A stretch of DNA of 64,000 nucleotides, from positions 1-64,000 of the forward strand of contig JAEYFP010000030.1 of the NCBI GenBank assembly GCA_023402845.1, read 5' to 3'. Shown here in pieces: positions 16,926-23,811 of the stretch. How positions within the stretch are numbered: position 1 is the first letter of the stretch; each line of letters starts with the position of its first letter. The notes beneath the pieces were generated by a model. That model was not told where the DNA came from. It searched no databases and saw nothing but the letters and a program-made list of their open reading frames with translations. The position numbers were made by a program, and so were the translations under genes. Source of the stretch: Bacillota bacterium. Lineage in GTDB: Bacteria; Bacillota; Clostridia; Lachnospirales; Lachnospiraceae.

Positions 16926-17645
16926 ATGGACAGGGAAAACATAATCGAAAAACTGATGCTGTTCGGCTTAACGAAGCAGGAGTCTCTGATTTATCTATGC
17001 CTGTTTGAAAACGGTGCGCTTACAGGATACGAGGCCGCAAAGCAGACCGGTATTTCGCGTTCAAATGTCTATAGTGCGCTCGCAAGCCTTACAGAAAAAG
17101 GCGCGGCACAAATGAGTGAAGGAAATCCGGTAAAATACCAATGCGTGACTGTACAGGAATTGTGTGATAACCGAATTCGCATGATGGGAAAGGCAAAAGA
17201 TTATCTTGCGGCACATCTGCAAATTCCCAAGGAAGTAGGCCCCGGGTATATTACGATTGAGGGTTATAAAAATATACGGAATAAGGTTTATACGATGCTT
17301 TCCATGACTGAGTATCGGCTATATTTGTCGGCACCGGGAGAATTTATTTCTTCTTTGGAGCCGGAGCTTTTGGAACTTCTGAAGAAAAATAAACGGGTCG
17401 TCATTCTTTCGGCAGACGATATCGAGCTGCCCGGCTGTGAATATTACAGGTTGGAGCGCAGGGAAAAGCAGCTGAGGCTGATTGTGGATTCGGGCTATGT
17501 GCTGACAGGGGATATTTCCGGCGTGGGCGCGGACACCTGTCTTTATACGGGGCAGATTAATTTTGTGGATGTATTTAAAGAAGCGATGCGCAATGAAATT
17601 GAATTAATAAAATTGAAAAATAACACGGGAGAGAAGAATCAATGA
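16926..17645 (+). CDS. TrmB-like winged-helix regulator next to lysine genes
   Basis: ATG 16926 is chosen (AAAGAGAGAG upstream, 34 bases after the promoter -10); the longer frame from 16827 would start inside the AraC gene. The 239-aa product begins with a TrmB-type winged helix (about 1-85, LMLFGLTKQESLIYLCLFE and GISRSNVYSALASL) followed by a degenerate phospholipase-D-like effector region (about 95-235). The stop overlaps the ddh start (ATGA), so it is translationally coupled to ddh. TrmB proteins usually sense sugars or other small metabolites; control of lysine synthesis is inferred from position. Confidence 0.82.
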   Translation: MDRENIIEKLMLFGLTKQESLIYLCLFENGALTGYEAAKQTGISRSNVYSALASLTEKGAAQMSEGNPVKYQCVTVQELCDNRIRMMGKAKDYLAAHLQIPKEVGPGYITIEGYKNIRNKVYTMLSMTEYRLYLSAPGEFISSLEPELLELLKKNKRVVILSADDIELPGCEYYRLERREKQLRLIVDSGYVLTGDISGVGADTCLYTGQINFVDVFKEAMRNEIELIKLKNNTGEKNQ

Positions 17646-18625
17646 AAATCAGAATTGGAATTTTGGGATATGGAAATCTTGGAAAAGGGATTGAATATGC
17701 GGTCGGACAAAATGAGGACATGGAGTTGACGGCTGTTTTTACTCGCAGGGCACCGGAGAGTGTTTCGGTGCTGTCGGGAGTTCCTGTATATCATGCAGAC
17801 CGGCTTGAGGAAATGAAGGATGATTTGGATGTGCTGATTATTTGCGGAGGTTCAGCGACAGATCTTCCGCAGCAGACGCCGTTCTATGCAAAATATTTTA
17901 ATGTTGTTGACAGCTTTGACACGCATGCGAATATTCCGACGCATTTTGCGGCTGTCAATGAGGCAGCTTTAAACGGAGGCAAGGTTGCGATGATTTCCGT
18001 CGGCTGGGATCCGGGTATGTTTTCTCTAAACCGACTTTATGCGAATGCGATTTTAAGAGAGGGCAGCGATTACACATTTTGGGGAAAGGGCGTGAGCCAG
18101 GGGCATTCGGATGCGATCAGAAGGATCGAAGGCGTTAAAGACGCAAAGCAGTATACGATTCCGGTGGAATCGGCTCTGAAATCTGTACGAAGCTGTGAAA
18201 ATCCAGCACTTTCTACAAAGCAGAAGCACACGCGGGAATGCTTTGTTGTTGCTGAGGAGGGCGCTGATCTGGTGCGGATTGAACAGGAAATCAAGACAAT
18301 GCCAAACTACTTTGCCGACTATGATACGACTGTGTATTTTATATCGGAGGAGGAGTTGAAACGTGACCATGCGGGCATTCCACACGGGGGTTTTGTACTG
18401 CGTACGGGAAAAACAGGATTCAATCAGGAGCATAATCATGTCATTGAGTACAGCCTGAGACTGGATTCCAATCCGGAATTTACGGCATGTGTGCTGACGG
18501 CTTATGCGAGAGCGGCTTACCGCATGAACAAAGAGGGCATGAAGGGCTGCAAGACTGTATTTGATGTTGCACCGGCGTACTTAAGCCCGATTTCACCGGA
18601 GGAGATGCGCGCCTCATTATTATAG
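17642..18625 (+). CDS. ddh: meso-Diaminopimelate D-dehydrogenase
   Basis: Makes meso-diaminopimelate from tetrahydrodipicolinate, ammonia and NADPH in one step, bypassing the acylated intermediates. The 327-aa product has the Rossmann start RIGILGYGNLGKGIEYAV, the binding segment VDSFDTHANIPTH, and the SVGWDPGMFSLNRLY stretch typical of this enzyme. Length is normal. It overlaps the TrmB-like gene by four bases and is followed 74 bases later by lysA, so the last two steps to lysine are adjacent. Confidence 0.95.
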   Translation: MKIRIGILGYGNLGKGIEYAVGQNEDMELTAVFTRRAPESVSVLSGVPVYHADRLEEMKDDLDVLIICGGSATDLPQQTPFYAKYFNVVDSFDTHANIPTHFAAVNEAALNGGKVAMISVGWDPGMFSLNRLYANAILREGSDYTFWGKGVSQGHSDAIRRIEGVKDAKQYTIPVESALKSVRSCENPALSTKQKHTRECFVVAEEGADLVRIEQEIKTMPNYFADYDTTVYFISEEELKRDHAGIPHGGFVLRTGKTGFNQEHNHVIEYSLRLDSNPEFTACVLTAYARAAYRMNKEGMKGCKTVFDVAPAYLSPISPEEMRASLL

Positions 18626-18699
18626 AAGTATCGTGTGTGGATCAGATGACGTTGTAAGTCGAAGAAAAATAGAAAATTAGGGATAGGAGAAAATTCACT

Positions 18700-19968
18700 A
18701 TGAATAAAGTACCGTTTGTGACAAAAGAACAAATTGAGAAAATTGCAAAGACTTATCCGACACCATTTCATATTTATGATGAGAAGGGAATAAGGGATAA
18801 TCTGAAAGCTGTGAAGGAGGCGTTTGCATGGAATAAAGGCTATCGGGAATATTTTGCCATAAAGGCGAATCCGAATCCGTTTTTAATCAATATCATGAAG
18901 GAGTACGGCTGTGGCTGTGATTGTTCGTCCCTGACAGAGCTGATGCTGGCAGATGCGCTTGGTTTTCATGGCGAGGAAATCATGTTTTCCTCCAATGACA
19001 CACCGGCGGAGGAATATGTGTTCGCAGATCGCATCGGTGCTGTAATCAATCTGGATGATATTACTCATATTTCATTTTTAGAAAGTCTCGTGACACTGCC
19101 GAAAATGTTAAGCTGCCGGTTCAACCCTGGCGGCTTGTTCCAAATGAGTAACGGTATCATGGATAATCCGGGAGATTCCAAGTACGGTTTTACGACGGAG
19201 CAGATGTTTGAGGGCTTTAGAATATTGAAAGCAAAGGGAGTTGAGCATTTCGGTCTCCATGCCTTTCTGGCGAGCAACACGGTAACGAACGAGTATTATC
19301 CGATGCTCGCAAAGCGGCTGTTTTTACTTGCGGTGGAGCTAAAGAAACAGACTGGGGCAGATATTCGTTTTATTAATCTTTCAGGGGGTGTTGGAATCCC
19401 TTATTTTCCTGAGCAGACGCCGAACGATATTCGTGCGATCGGTGCAGGTGTGGAGAAGGTATTTAATGAAGTATTGGTACCTGCAGGAATGGGAGATGTG
19501 GCGATTTATACGGAGATGGGACGGTTTATGACAGGCCCTTACGGGGCACTTGTGACAAAAGCAATCCATGAAAAGCATACCCATAAGGAATATATCGGCT
19601 GCGACGCCTGTGCCGTCGATCTGATGCGCCCCGCCATGTATGGCGCTTATCACCACATTACGGTGCTCGGTAAGGAACATGCTTCTTGTGACCGAAAATA
19701 TGATGTGACAGGTTCCCTGTGCGAAAATAATGATAAATTCGCGGTCGACCGAATGCTTCCTGAAATTTCAACGGGAGATTACCTGTTTATCCATGATACG
19801 GGCGCACATGGCTACTCTATGGGCTACAATTACAACGGTAAGTTAAAATCTGCCGAGCTCCTGCTGAAAGAAGACGGAAGTGTGCAGCTGATCAGAAGAG
19901 CAGAAACACCGAAGGATTATTTTGCAACCTTTGATTGCTTTCCGATTCTGAATAATATGAAATTTTAG
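18700..19968 (+). CDS. lysA: Diaminopimelate decarboxylase, fold III PLP enzyme
   Basis: Decarboxylates meso-diaminopimelate to L-lysine. The 422-aa product starts with PTPFHIYDEKGI, and the PLP lysine is in EYFAIKANPNP. PLP-phosphate contacts are seen in LSGGVGIPY and ETEMGR-like YTEMGRF. The C-terminal site has CDACAVDLMRPAMYGAYH and GSLCENNDKF. The usual HxHIGS loop is replaced by GLHAFLASNT, which as far as I recall is normal in a clostridial/Bacteroides subgroup annotated as LysA. AGGGATAGGAG precedes ATG 18700. The adjacent ddh supports the lysine role over other amine decarboxylases. Confidence 0.88.
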   Translation: MNKVPFVTKEQIEKIAKTYPTPFHIYDEKGIRDNLKAVKEAFAWNKGYREYFAIKANPNPFLINIMKEYGCGCDCSSLTELMLADALGFHGEEIMFSSNDTPAEEYVFADRIGAVINLDDITHISFLESLVTLPKMLSCRFNPGGLFQMSNGIMDNPGDSKYGFTTEQMFEGFRILKAKGVEHFGLHAFLASNTVTNEYYPMLAKRLFLLAVELKKQTGADIRFINLSGGVGIPYFPEQTPNDIRAIGAGVEKVFNEVLVPAGMGDVAIYTEMGRFMTGPYGALVTKAIHEKHTHKEYIGCDACAVDLMRPAMYGAYHHITVLGKEHASCDRKYDVTGSLCENNDKFAVDRMLPEISTGDYLFIHDTGAHGYSMGYNYNGKLKSAELLLKEDGSVQLIRRAETPKDYFATFDCFPILNNMKF

Positions 19969-19970
19969 AC

Positions 19971-19999
19971 TTGTCTTTTGAAAAAAGGTATGATAGAAT
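19971..19999 (+). promoter_or_regulatory. Promoter of tRNA-Leu
   Basis: TTGTCT (19971-19976), 17 bases, TAGAAT (19994-19999). It lies just after lysA and about 50 bases before the tRNA. Between promoter and tRNA, CGCCGCA (20009-20015) and TGCGGCG (20033-20039) form a seven-base stem that would be part of the 5' leader. Confidence 0.6.
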
Positions 20000-20046
20000 A
20001 ATTACTGTCGCCGCAGATATGAATGAAATCAGTGCGGCGGCAATTA

Positions 20047-20129
20047 GCGGATGTGGCGGAATGGCAGACGCATCAGACTCAAAATCTGACGTAGGTGACT
20101 ATGTGCGGGTTCAAGTCCCGCCATCCGCA
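20047..20129 (+). tRNA. tRNA-Leu, anticodon CAA
   Basis: The acceptor arms GCGGATG and CATCCGC pair fully, with discriminator A at 20129. The anticodon stem TCAGA/TCTGA encloses the loop CTCAAAA, anticodon CAA, which reads UUG. The long class II variable arm (GTAGGTGACTATG) and the T arm GCGGGTTCAAGTCCCGC are present. CCA is not encoded. Confidence 0.96.
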
Positions 20130-20138
20130 TTATTAATT

Positions 20139-20170
20139 AAAAAGCCACCTATTAATTTAGGTGACTTTTT
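20139..20170 (+). terminator. Intrinsic terminator of tRNA-Leu
   Basis: AAAAAGCCACCT and AGGTGACTTTTT pair around an eight-base loop, with one mismatch, and end in a T run. It begins ten bases after the tRNA. Confidence 0.82.
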
Positions 20171-20227
20171 GTTTTTATTCTCATAGCTAACATTAGAATG
20201 ATGATTTAGTAAGTTTAAATGATAAGA

Positions 20228-20845
20228 TTATTCATTATTGCCATGACGGCACACATATTTTTCTAGTTGGATATAGTCTGTAATCTTATAGTGTTTTTCC
20301 TTCTTGAGTATTCCTTGATCGCAAAATTTTTTAATGATGTATAAAACATGTCTATAACTAACATTTAAATACTCAGATGCATCGGTATGAGAAATTGAGT
20401 AAATTCCGTTTTTTTCATATCGTATTATAAATTGAGCCAATTTCTCAGTCAAAGAATAATTCATATATTCGCTCATTCTGTAGCTTCTGTCTAATATCTT
20501 GTTTGCCATATATGTGGCAAAATAGAATGATATGTTAGATGATGAATTACAATACTCTTGCAGCATATTCAAATCAAATTCTAAACAATGAACTTCTTCT
20601 AAAACTTGGTTTTCTTTTATAGTTTTTTCGTGAATAAAAATTGAAATCTCCCCAAGCCAATCACCACCATTAAAAAAATCCAATACAGATCTTTTTCCGT
20701 TGCAGTGATCAATATATACCTTAACTATACCGCTAATAATGTAGTAACATTGATTAACAATCTGTTGCGTATGATAAATATGTGAGCCTTTAGAGAAAAC
20801 TTTGGGTTTCCCTAAAGTATATAGTTGAGACGGCAATTCAATCAT
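20228..20845 (-). CDS. Crp/Fnr-family regulator (YeiL-like)
   Basis: 205-aa regulator with an N-terminal cyclic-nucleotide-binding-like beta roll (about 18-115, with GDWLGEISIF) and a C-terminal helix-turn-helix (about 150-190, ASEYLNVSYRHVLYIIKKF). There is no Fnr-type N-terminal cysteine cluster. It is divergent from a YczE-like membrane protein, with only 77 bases between the starts, which suggests direct control of that gene. The coding sequence is AT-rich compared with lysA or ddh, in keeping with the accessory stretch that begins here. Confidence 0.85.
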   Translation of the reverse strand: MIELPSQLYTLGKPKVFSKGSHIYHTQQIVNQCYYIISGIVKVYIDHCNGKRSVLDFFNGGDWLGEISIFIHEKTIKENQVLEEVHCLEFDLNMLQEYCNSSSNISFYFATYMANKILDRSYRMSEYMNYSLTEKLAQFIIRYEKNGIYSISHTDASEYLNVSYRHVLYIIKKFCDQGILKKEKHYKITDYIQLEKYVCRHGNNE

Positions 20846-20922
20846 AACAGGATCCTTTCTCTGTGAGATTTATCATATTTTTTCTTTTTACTTTCTTGTA
20901 TTATATATCTGGAGGTAAAAAT

Positions 20923-21555
20923 ATGTCTATAAAAATAAAGAAGATGTCAGTGTCGCTTATCATATTTATATTGTTTGGGTTTGGGATTTCATTACAAATC
21001 AAGTCAAATATTGGGCAGAGCATGTTCAATGCTTTATCACTTACTTTAGCAGATGTACTAGATATAAAAATAGGAACTATTTTAAATATTATTAATGGAT
21101 TTTTTTTGTGTACGAATATAATTATGCGTAAGTTTAAGATAAATACATCCGACTTCATGCAAATAATTGTAATATTACTAAATGGTTTTATTGTCAACTT
21201 TTTTGTTTATTTTGTGTTGCATTCAATGGTATTGAATAATTACTTTTTAAAATTAGCTATATTTATTATCGGGTTGCTGCTTTCATCAATGACATTAGGA
21301 ATTCTGCTTGCAATTGGAATTATAAAGTTTCCGATAGAAAGCTTTTGTATAACATTAAGCAATCAATTGCACAATAGGCTTTCTACAGTGCGATTCTCAA
21401 TTGATTTGATCTTCTTTTTGATTATATTAATTTTGGTTTTAGCAGCACATGTTCCGTTCTATATTCGAGAGGGAACTATTATTAGTTTTATTTTATTGCC
21501 TTATTTGTTAGGCAAGTCATATAAATATTCCCAAAAGCTAGGCATTTCACAATAA
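20923..21555 (+). CDS. YczE/YitT-type integral membrane protein
   Basis: The start is moved to ATG 20923, which follows TGGAGGT; the longer frame from 20863 lacks a site. The 210-aa product is five or six hydrophobic helices with the family features IKSNIGQSMFNALSLTLAD near residue 25 and a short basic tail. The molecular role of this family is not established; it is often called a transporter-like or degron-linked membrane protein. The neighbour is the divergent Crp/Fnr-type regulator. AT-rich like its partner. Confidence 0.78.
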   Translation: MSIKIKKMSVSLIIFILFGFGISLQIKSNIGQSMFNALSLTLADVLDIKIGTILNIINGFFLCTNIIMRKFKINTSDFMQIIVILLNGFIVNFFVYFVLHSMVLNNYFLKLAIFIIGLLLSSMTLGILLAIGIIKFPIESFCITLSNQLHNRLSTVRFSIDLIFFLIILILVLAAHVPFYIREGTIISFILLPYLLGKSYKYSQKLGISQ

Positions 21556-21882
21556 GCAACTATTATTGCATATAACTACCTGTTCCCAGAATAAAAAGCA
21601 ACCATCATAGCTGCCTCTATTTTGACCGGATGGAACACATCTGTACGTTGTATTCGATACGAGGTACATGATTTGAAAATCCCTTGGTTCAAGGGATTTT
21701 TTGTTTACCCGCTTTCACGGACATAGATAATTTAAATACACATGACTTGATATTGTTCGTCCTATCGTACATAATGCATAGTGATGACTCACATACAGTT
21801 TCTGTGTAAGCAAGACCGCATTGATGGCAGATTGAAGAAACGACCGGATTGAATTTTATAAATTTTAAGGGAACTGAAAGGT
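21556..21882. other. Spacer with a terminator, no gene seen
   Basis: No convincing reading frame is present. It carries one strong intrinsic terminator (listed separately) about 120 bases after the YczE-like gene. The 100 bases before that terminator may be the remains of a lost gene end; nothing recognisable is left. A TATT/TAAATT-rich stretch precedes the operator-like repeats of the next operon. Confidence 0.6.
21676..21702 (+). terminator. Intrinsic terminator
   Basis: AAAATCCCTTG (21676-21686) and CAAGGGATTTT (21690-21700) form a perfect 11-base stem with a GTT loop and a T run to 21702. It would stop transcription from the YczE-like gene. Confidence 0.85.
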
Positions 21883-21940
21883 AATATTAAGCCAATATTA
21901 AAGTTTGATTGGATAAACGGAAAGGTTCGGCTGTTATGAT
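21883..21940 (+). promoter_or_regulatory. Direct-repeat operator and promoter of the two-component operon
   Basis: AATATTAA occurs at 21883-21890 and again at 21894-21901, a direct repeat with an 11-base period, as OmpR/PhoB-type regulators use. TATGAT (21935-21940) is a good -10; the -35 position (21912-21917, GATAAA) is poor. A weak -35 just downstream of a direct repeat fits activation by the response regulator encoded 46 bases further on. The same bases also form a TAATATT/AATATTA dyad. Confidence 0.55.
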
Positions 21941-21985
21941 AGCTTTGCAGCCCGGAGGTAGAAAATAAACGAGGAGGGATAAACA

Positions 21986-22672
21986 ATGAACCAAACCATT
22001 CTGATTGTGGATGACGAAAAGGAAATCCGTGAGCTTCTGCGGTTGTATATTGAAAAGGACGGGTATTTTGTGGTACAGGCCGAAAACGGACTAGAGGCGC
22101 TTAAACAGGCCGACTCTATGCAAATTGACCTGGCTGTCATCGACATTATGATGCCGGAGCTTGACGGCTACCAGCTCATCAAAGCCTTGCGGGAACGTGG
22201 GGATATTCCCATTATCGTCTTGAGTGCGAAAACGGAAAACTACGAAAAGATTCTGGGGCTTGACCTCGGAGCGGATGATTATGTAACAAAACCTTTTGAC
22301 CCTCTGGAGGTGATCGCCCGGATCAGAGCCAGACTGCGCCGCTATGGCACACAGCCGGTGAATTCCGGCACTGCTTTGCTGACAGTGGGTGGATTGACTC
22401 TGGATCTCGCTGCTTGCAGCTTATGCTCCGACAATAAAAGCATACAGCTCACCGCCACGGAATTTAACATGATGAAACTGTTTATGCAGAACCCCGGCCG
22501 CGTGTTTACCAAACAGCAGATATATGATGCCGCATGGCAGGAAGCGGTTACCGTTGATGACAATACGGTGATGGTTGCCATCAGTAAGCTGCGGGGCAAG
22601 CTTCCCGGCGATTGCGGGGTGTCTATCGGGACAATCCGTGGGCTGGGGTATCGGTTGGAGGCGCAAAGATGA
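21986..22672 (+). CDS. OmpR-family response regulator
   Basis: 228 aa, normal length. The receiver has the acidic pocket DDEKE at 9-13, phospho-acceptor Asp53 in VIDIMMPELDGY, and Lys in DYVTKPFDPLE near 102. A winged-helix DNA-binding domain follows (about 130-226, with LTATEFNMMKLFMQNPGRVFTK split over two helices and the ending GTIRGLGYRLE). GAGGAGGG precedes ATG 21986. It overlaps the kinase gene by four bases (ATGA). The closest well-known relatives by look are VanR-like and Bce-type regulators. Confidence 0.94.
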   Translation: MNQTILIVDDEKEIRELLRLYIEKDGYFVVQAENGLEALKQADSMQIDLAVIDIMMPELDGYQLIKALRERGDIPIIVLSAKTENYEKILGLDLGADDYVTKPFDPLEVIARIRARLRRYGTQPVNSGTALLTVGGLTLDLAACSLCSDNKSIQLTATEFNMMKLFMQNPGRVFTKQQIYDAAWQEAVTVDDNTVMVAISKLRGKLPGDCGVSIGTIRGLGYRLEAQR

Positions 22673-23811
22673 AGCGAAGACACAGCATATTGAGAACCGT
22701 TGTGCTTCGGTTTATTGGCTATTTCCTCGGAATTGAAATAGTAATATCGATATTGGAAGATCTATTTAGTACACTCGTGTATGGTGTTGAACGGGAATTT
22801 CCTTACGATGCAATCCCCGGTATAGCCGCGGATATGGAGCCGTACAAAATCGCACAGATTGTTTTATTGGGACTGCTGGAAATGGCAGTATACTGTGTGG
22901 GAATTGCTCTTTTTGCGCGTAGTATCAGTCATAAAGTTTCTTATCCTGCCGGACGTATGGCAGAAGGCTTCCGGGAGGTTTCAAACGGCAATTTGGACAT
23001 CTCGCTGGATTTTGAAACAGAAACCGAGTTCAAAGAAATGCGGGATACCTTCAATCACATGACACGTAATCTCAAAAACTACGAAGAAAAACGCATGACG
23101 ATGGAAAACGAACGGATGCGGCTTTTCTCGCATATTGCTCATGATCTGAAGACTCCAATGACGACGATTACCGGATATGCCGGTGCTCTGGCAAGCGGCA
23201 TGGTAGATGATGCGGATAAGCAGCGGGAGTACCACATGGCAATCAAAGCAAAATCAGACCAAATGAACGCAATGGTGGACCAGCTGCTTTCTTATTCCAA
23301 ACTGGGCGCACCGCAGTATCAAATGAAATTAGTGTCGGCCGATATTGCAGAACTGCTTCGTGTGGCATGCGCTTCCCTCTTTGGGGAAATAGAGAGTAAG
23401 CAGATGGAGCTTGATCTGCGGCTGCCGGAAGAACCTGTATATTTTAAAATGGATTCGCTGGAAATGAGCCGTGCGATTGGCAATCTTCTGACAAATGCAA
23501 TTCGTCACAATCCGGAGGGCAGTCTGATCTCTGTGAGCCTGACGGAAGAAGCGGAACATATCATCATCCAAATCGCGGACAGTGGTGCAATGATCCCTGA
23601 CGCAATTGCCGGAAGTTTGTTCGAGCCTTTTATTTCCGGCAGCGATTCAAGAAGCTCAGGCAGCGGAACCGGACTGGGACTTGCCATTGTGAAAAAGGTG
23701 ACGGAGCAGCACTCCGGCGAGGTCTTTGTGTCAGATGCCATCGCACCCTACACGAAGATGTTTGTTTTACGCTTGCCCCAAAATGAGAAAAGCGGAGGTA
23801 GAAATGTATAG
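22669..23811 (+). CDS. Sensor histidine kinase, VanS-like
   Basis: Partner of the preceding regulator. ATG 22669 overlaps its stop, and TTGGAGG lies upstream. The 380-aa product has two membrane spans (about 8-30 and 62-85) with a short outside loop of about 30 residues, HAMP, the H-box AHDLKTPMTTITGYAGAL with His158, the N-box NLLTNAIRHNPEGS, and the G-boxes around GTGLGLAIVKKV. The short external loop suggests sensing in the membrane or through the transporter encoded next, as in Bce-type modules. The stop overlaps the permease start by eight bases. Confidence 0.93.
   Translation: MKRRHSILRTVVLRFIGYFLGIEIVISILEDLFSTLVYGVEREFPYDAIPGIAADMEPYKIAQIVLLGLLEMAVYCVGIALFARSISHKVSYPAGRMAEGFREVSNGNLDISLDFETETEFKEMRDTFNHMTRNLKNYEEKRMTMENERMRLFSHIAHDLKTPMTTITGYAGALASGMVDDADKQREYHMAIKAKSDQMNAMVDQLLSYSKLGAPQYQMKLVSADIAELLRVACASLFGEIESKQMELDLRLPEEPVYFKMDSLEMSRAIGNLLTNAIRHNPEGSLISVSLTEEAEHIIIQIADSGAMIPDAIAGSLFEPFISGSDSRSSGSGTGLGLAIVKKVTEQHSGEVFVSDAIAPYTKMFVLRLPQNEKSGGRNV

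Noticed and set aside
19971..20186. Small + strand frame between lysA and the CRP-like gene
   Set aside because: It runs straight through tRNA-Leu and its terminator.
21676..21702. Possible attachment site sharing GGTTCAAG with the tRNA-Leu T arm
   Set aside because: Only eight bases match and they belong to a clean terminator hairpin; no integrase is near.
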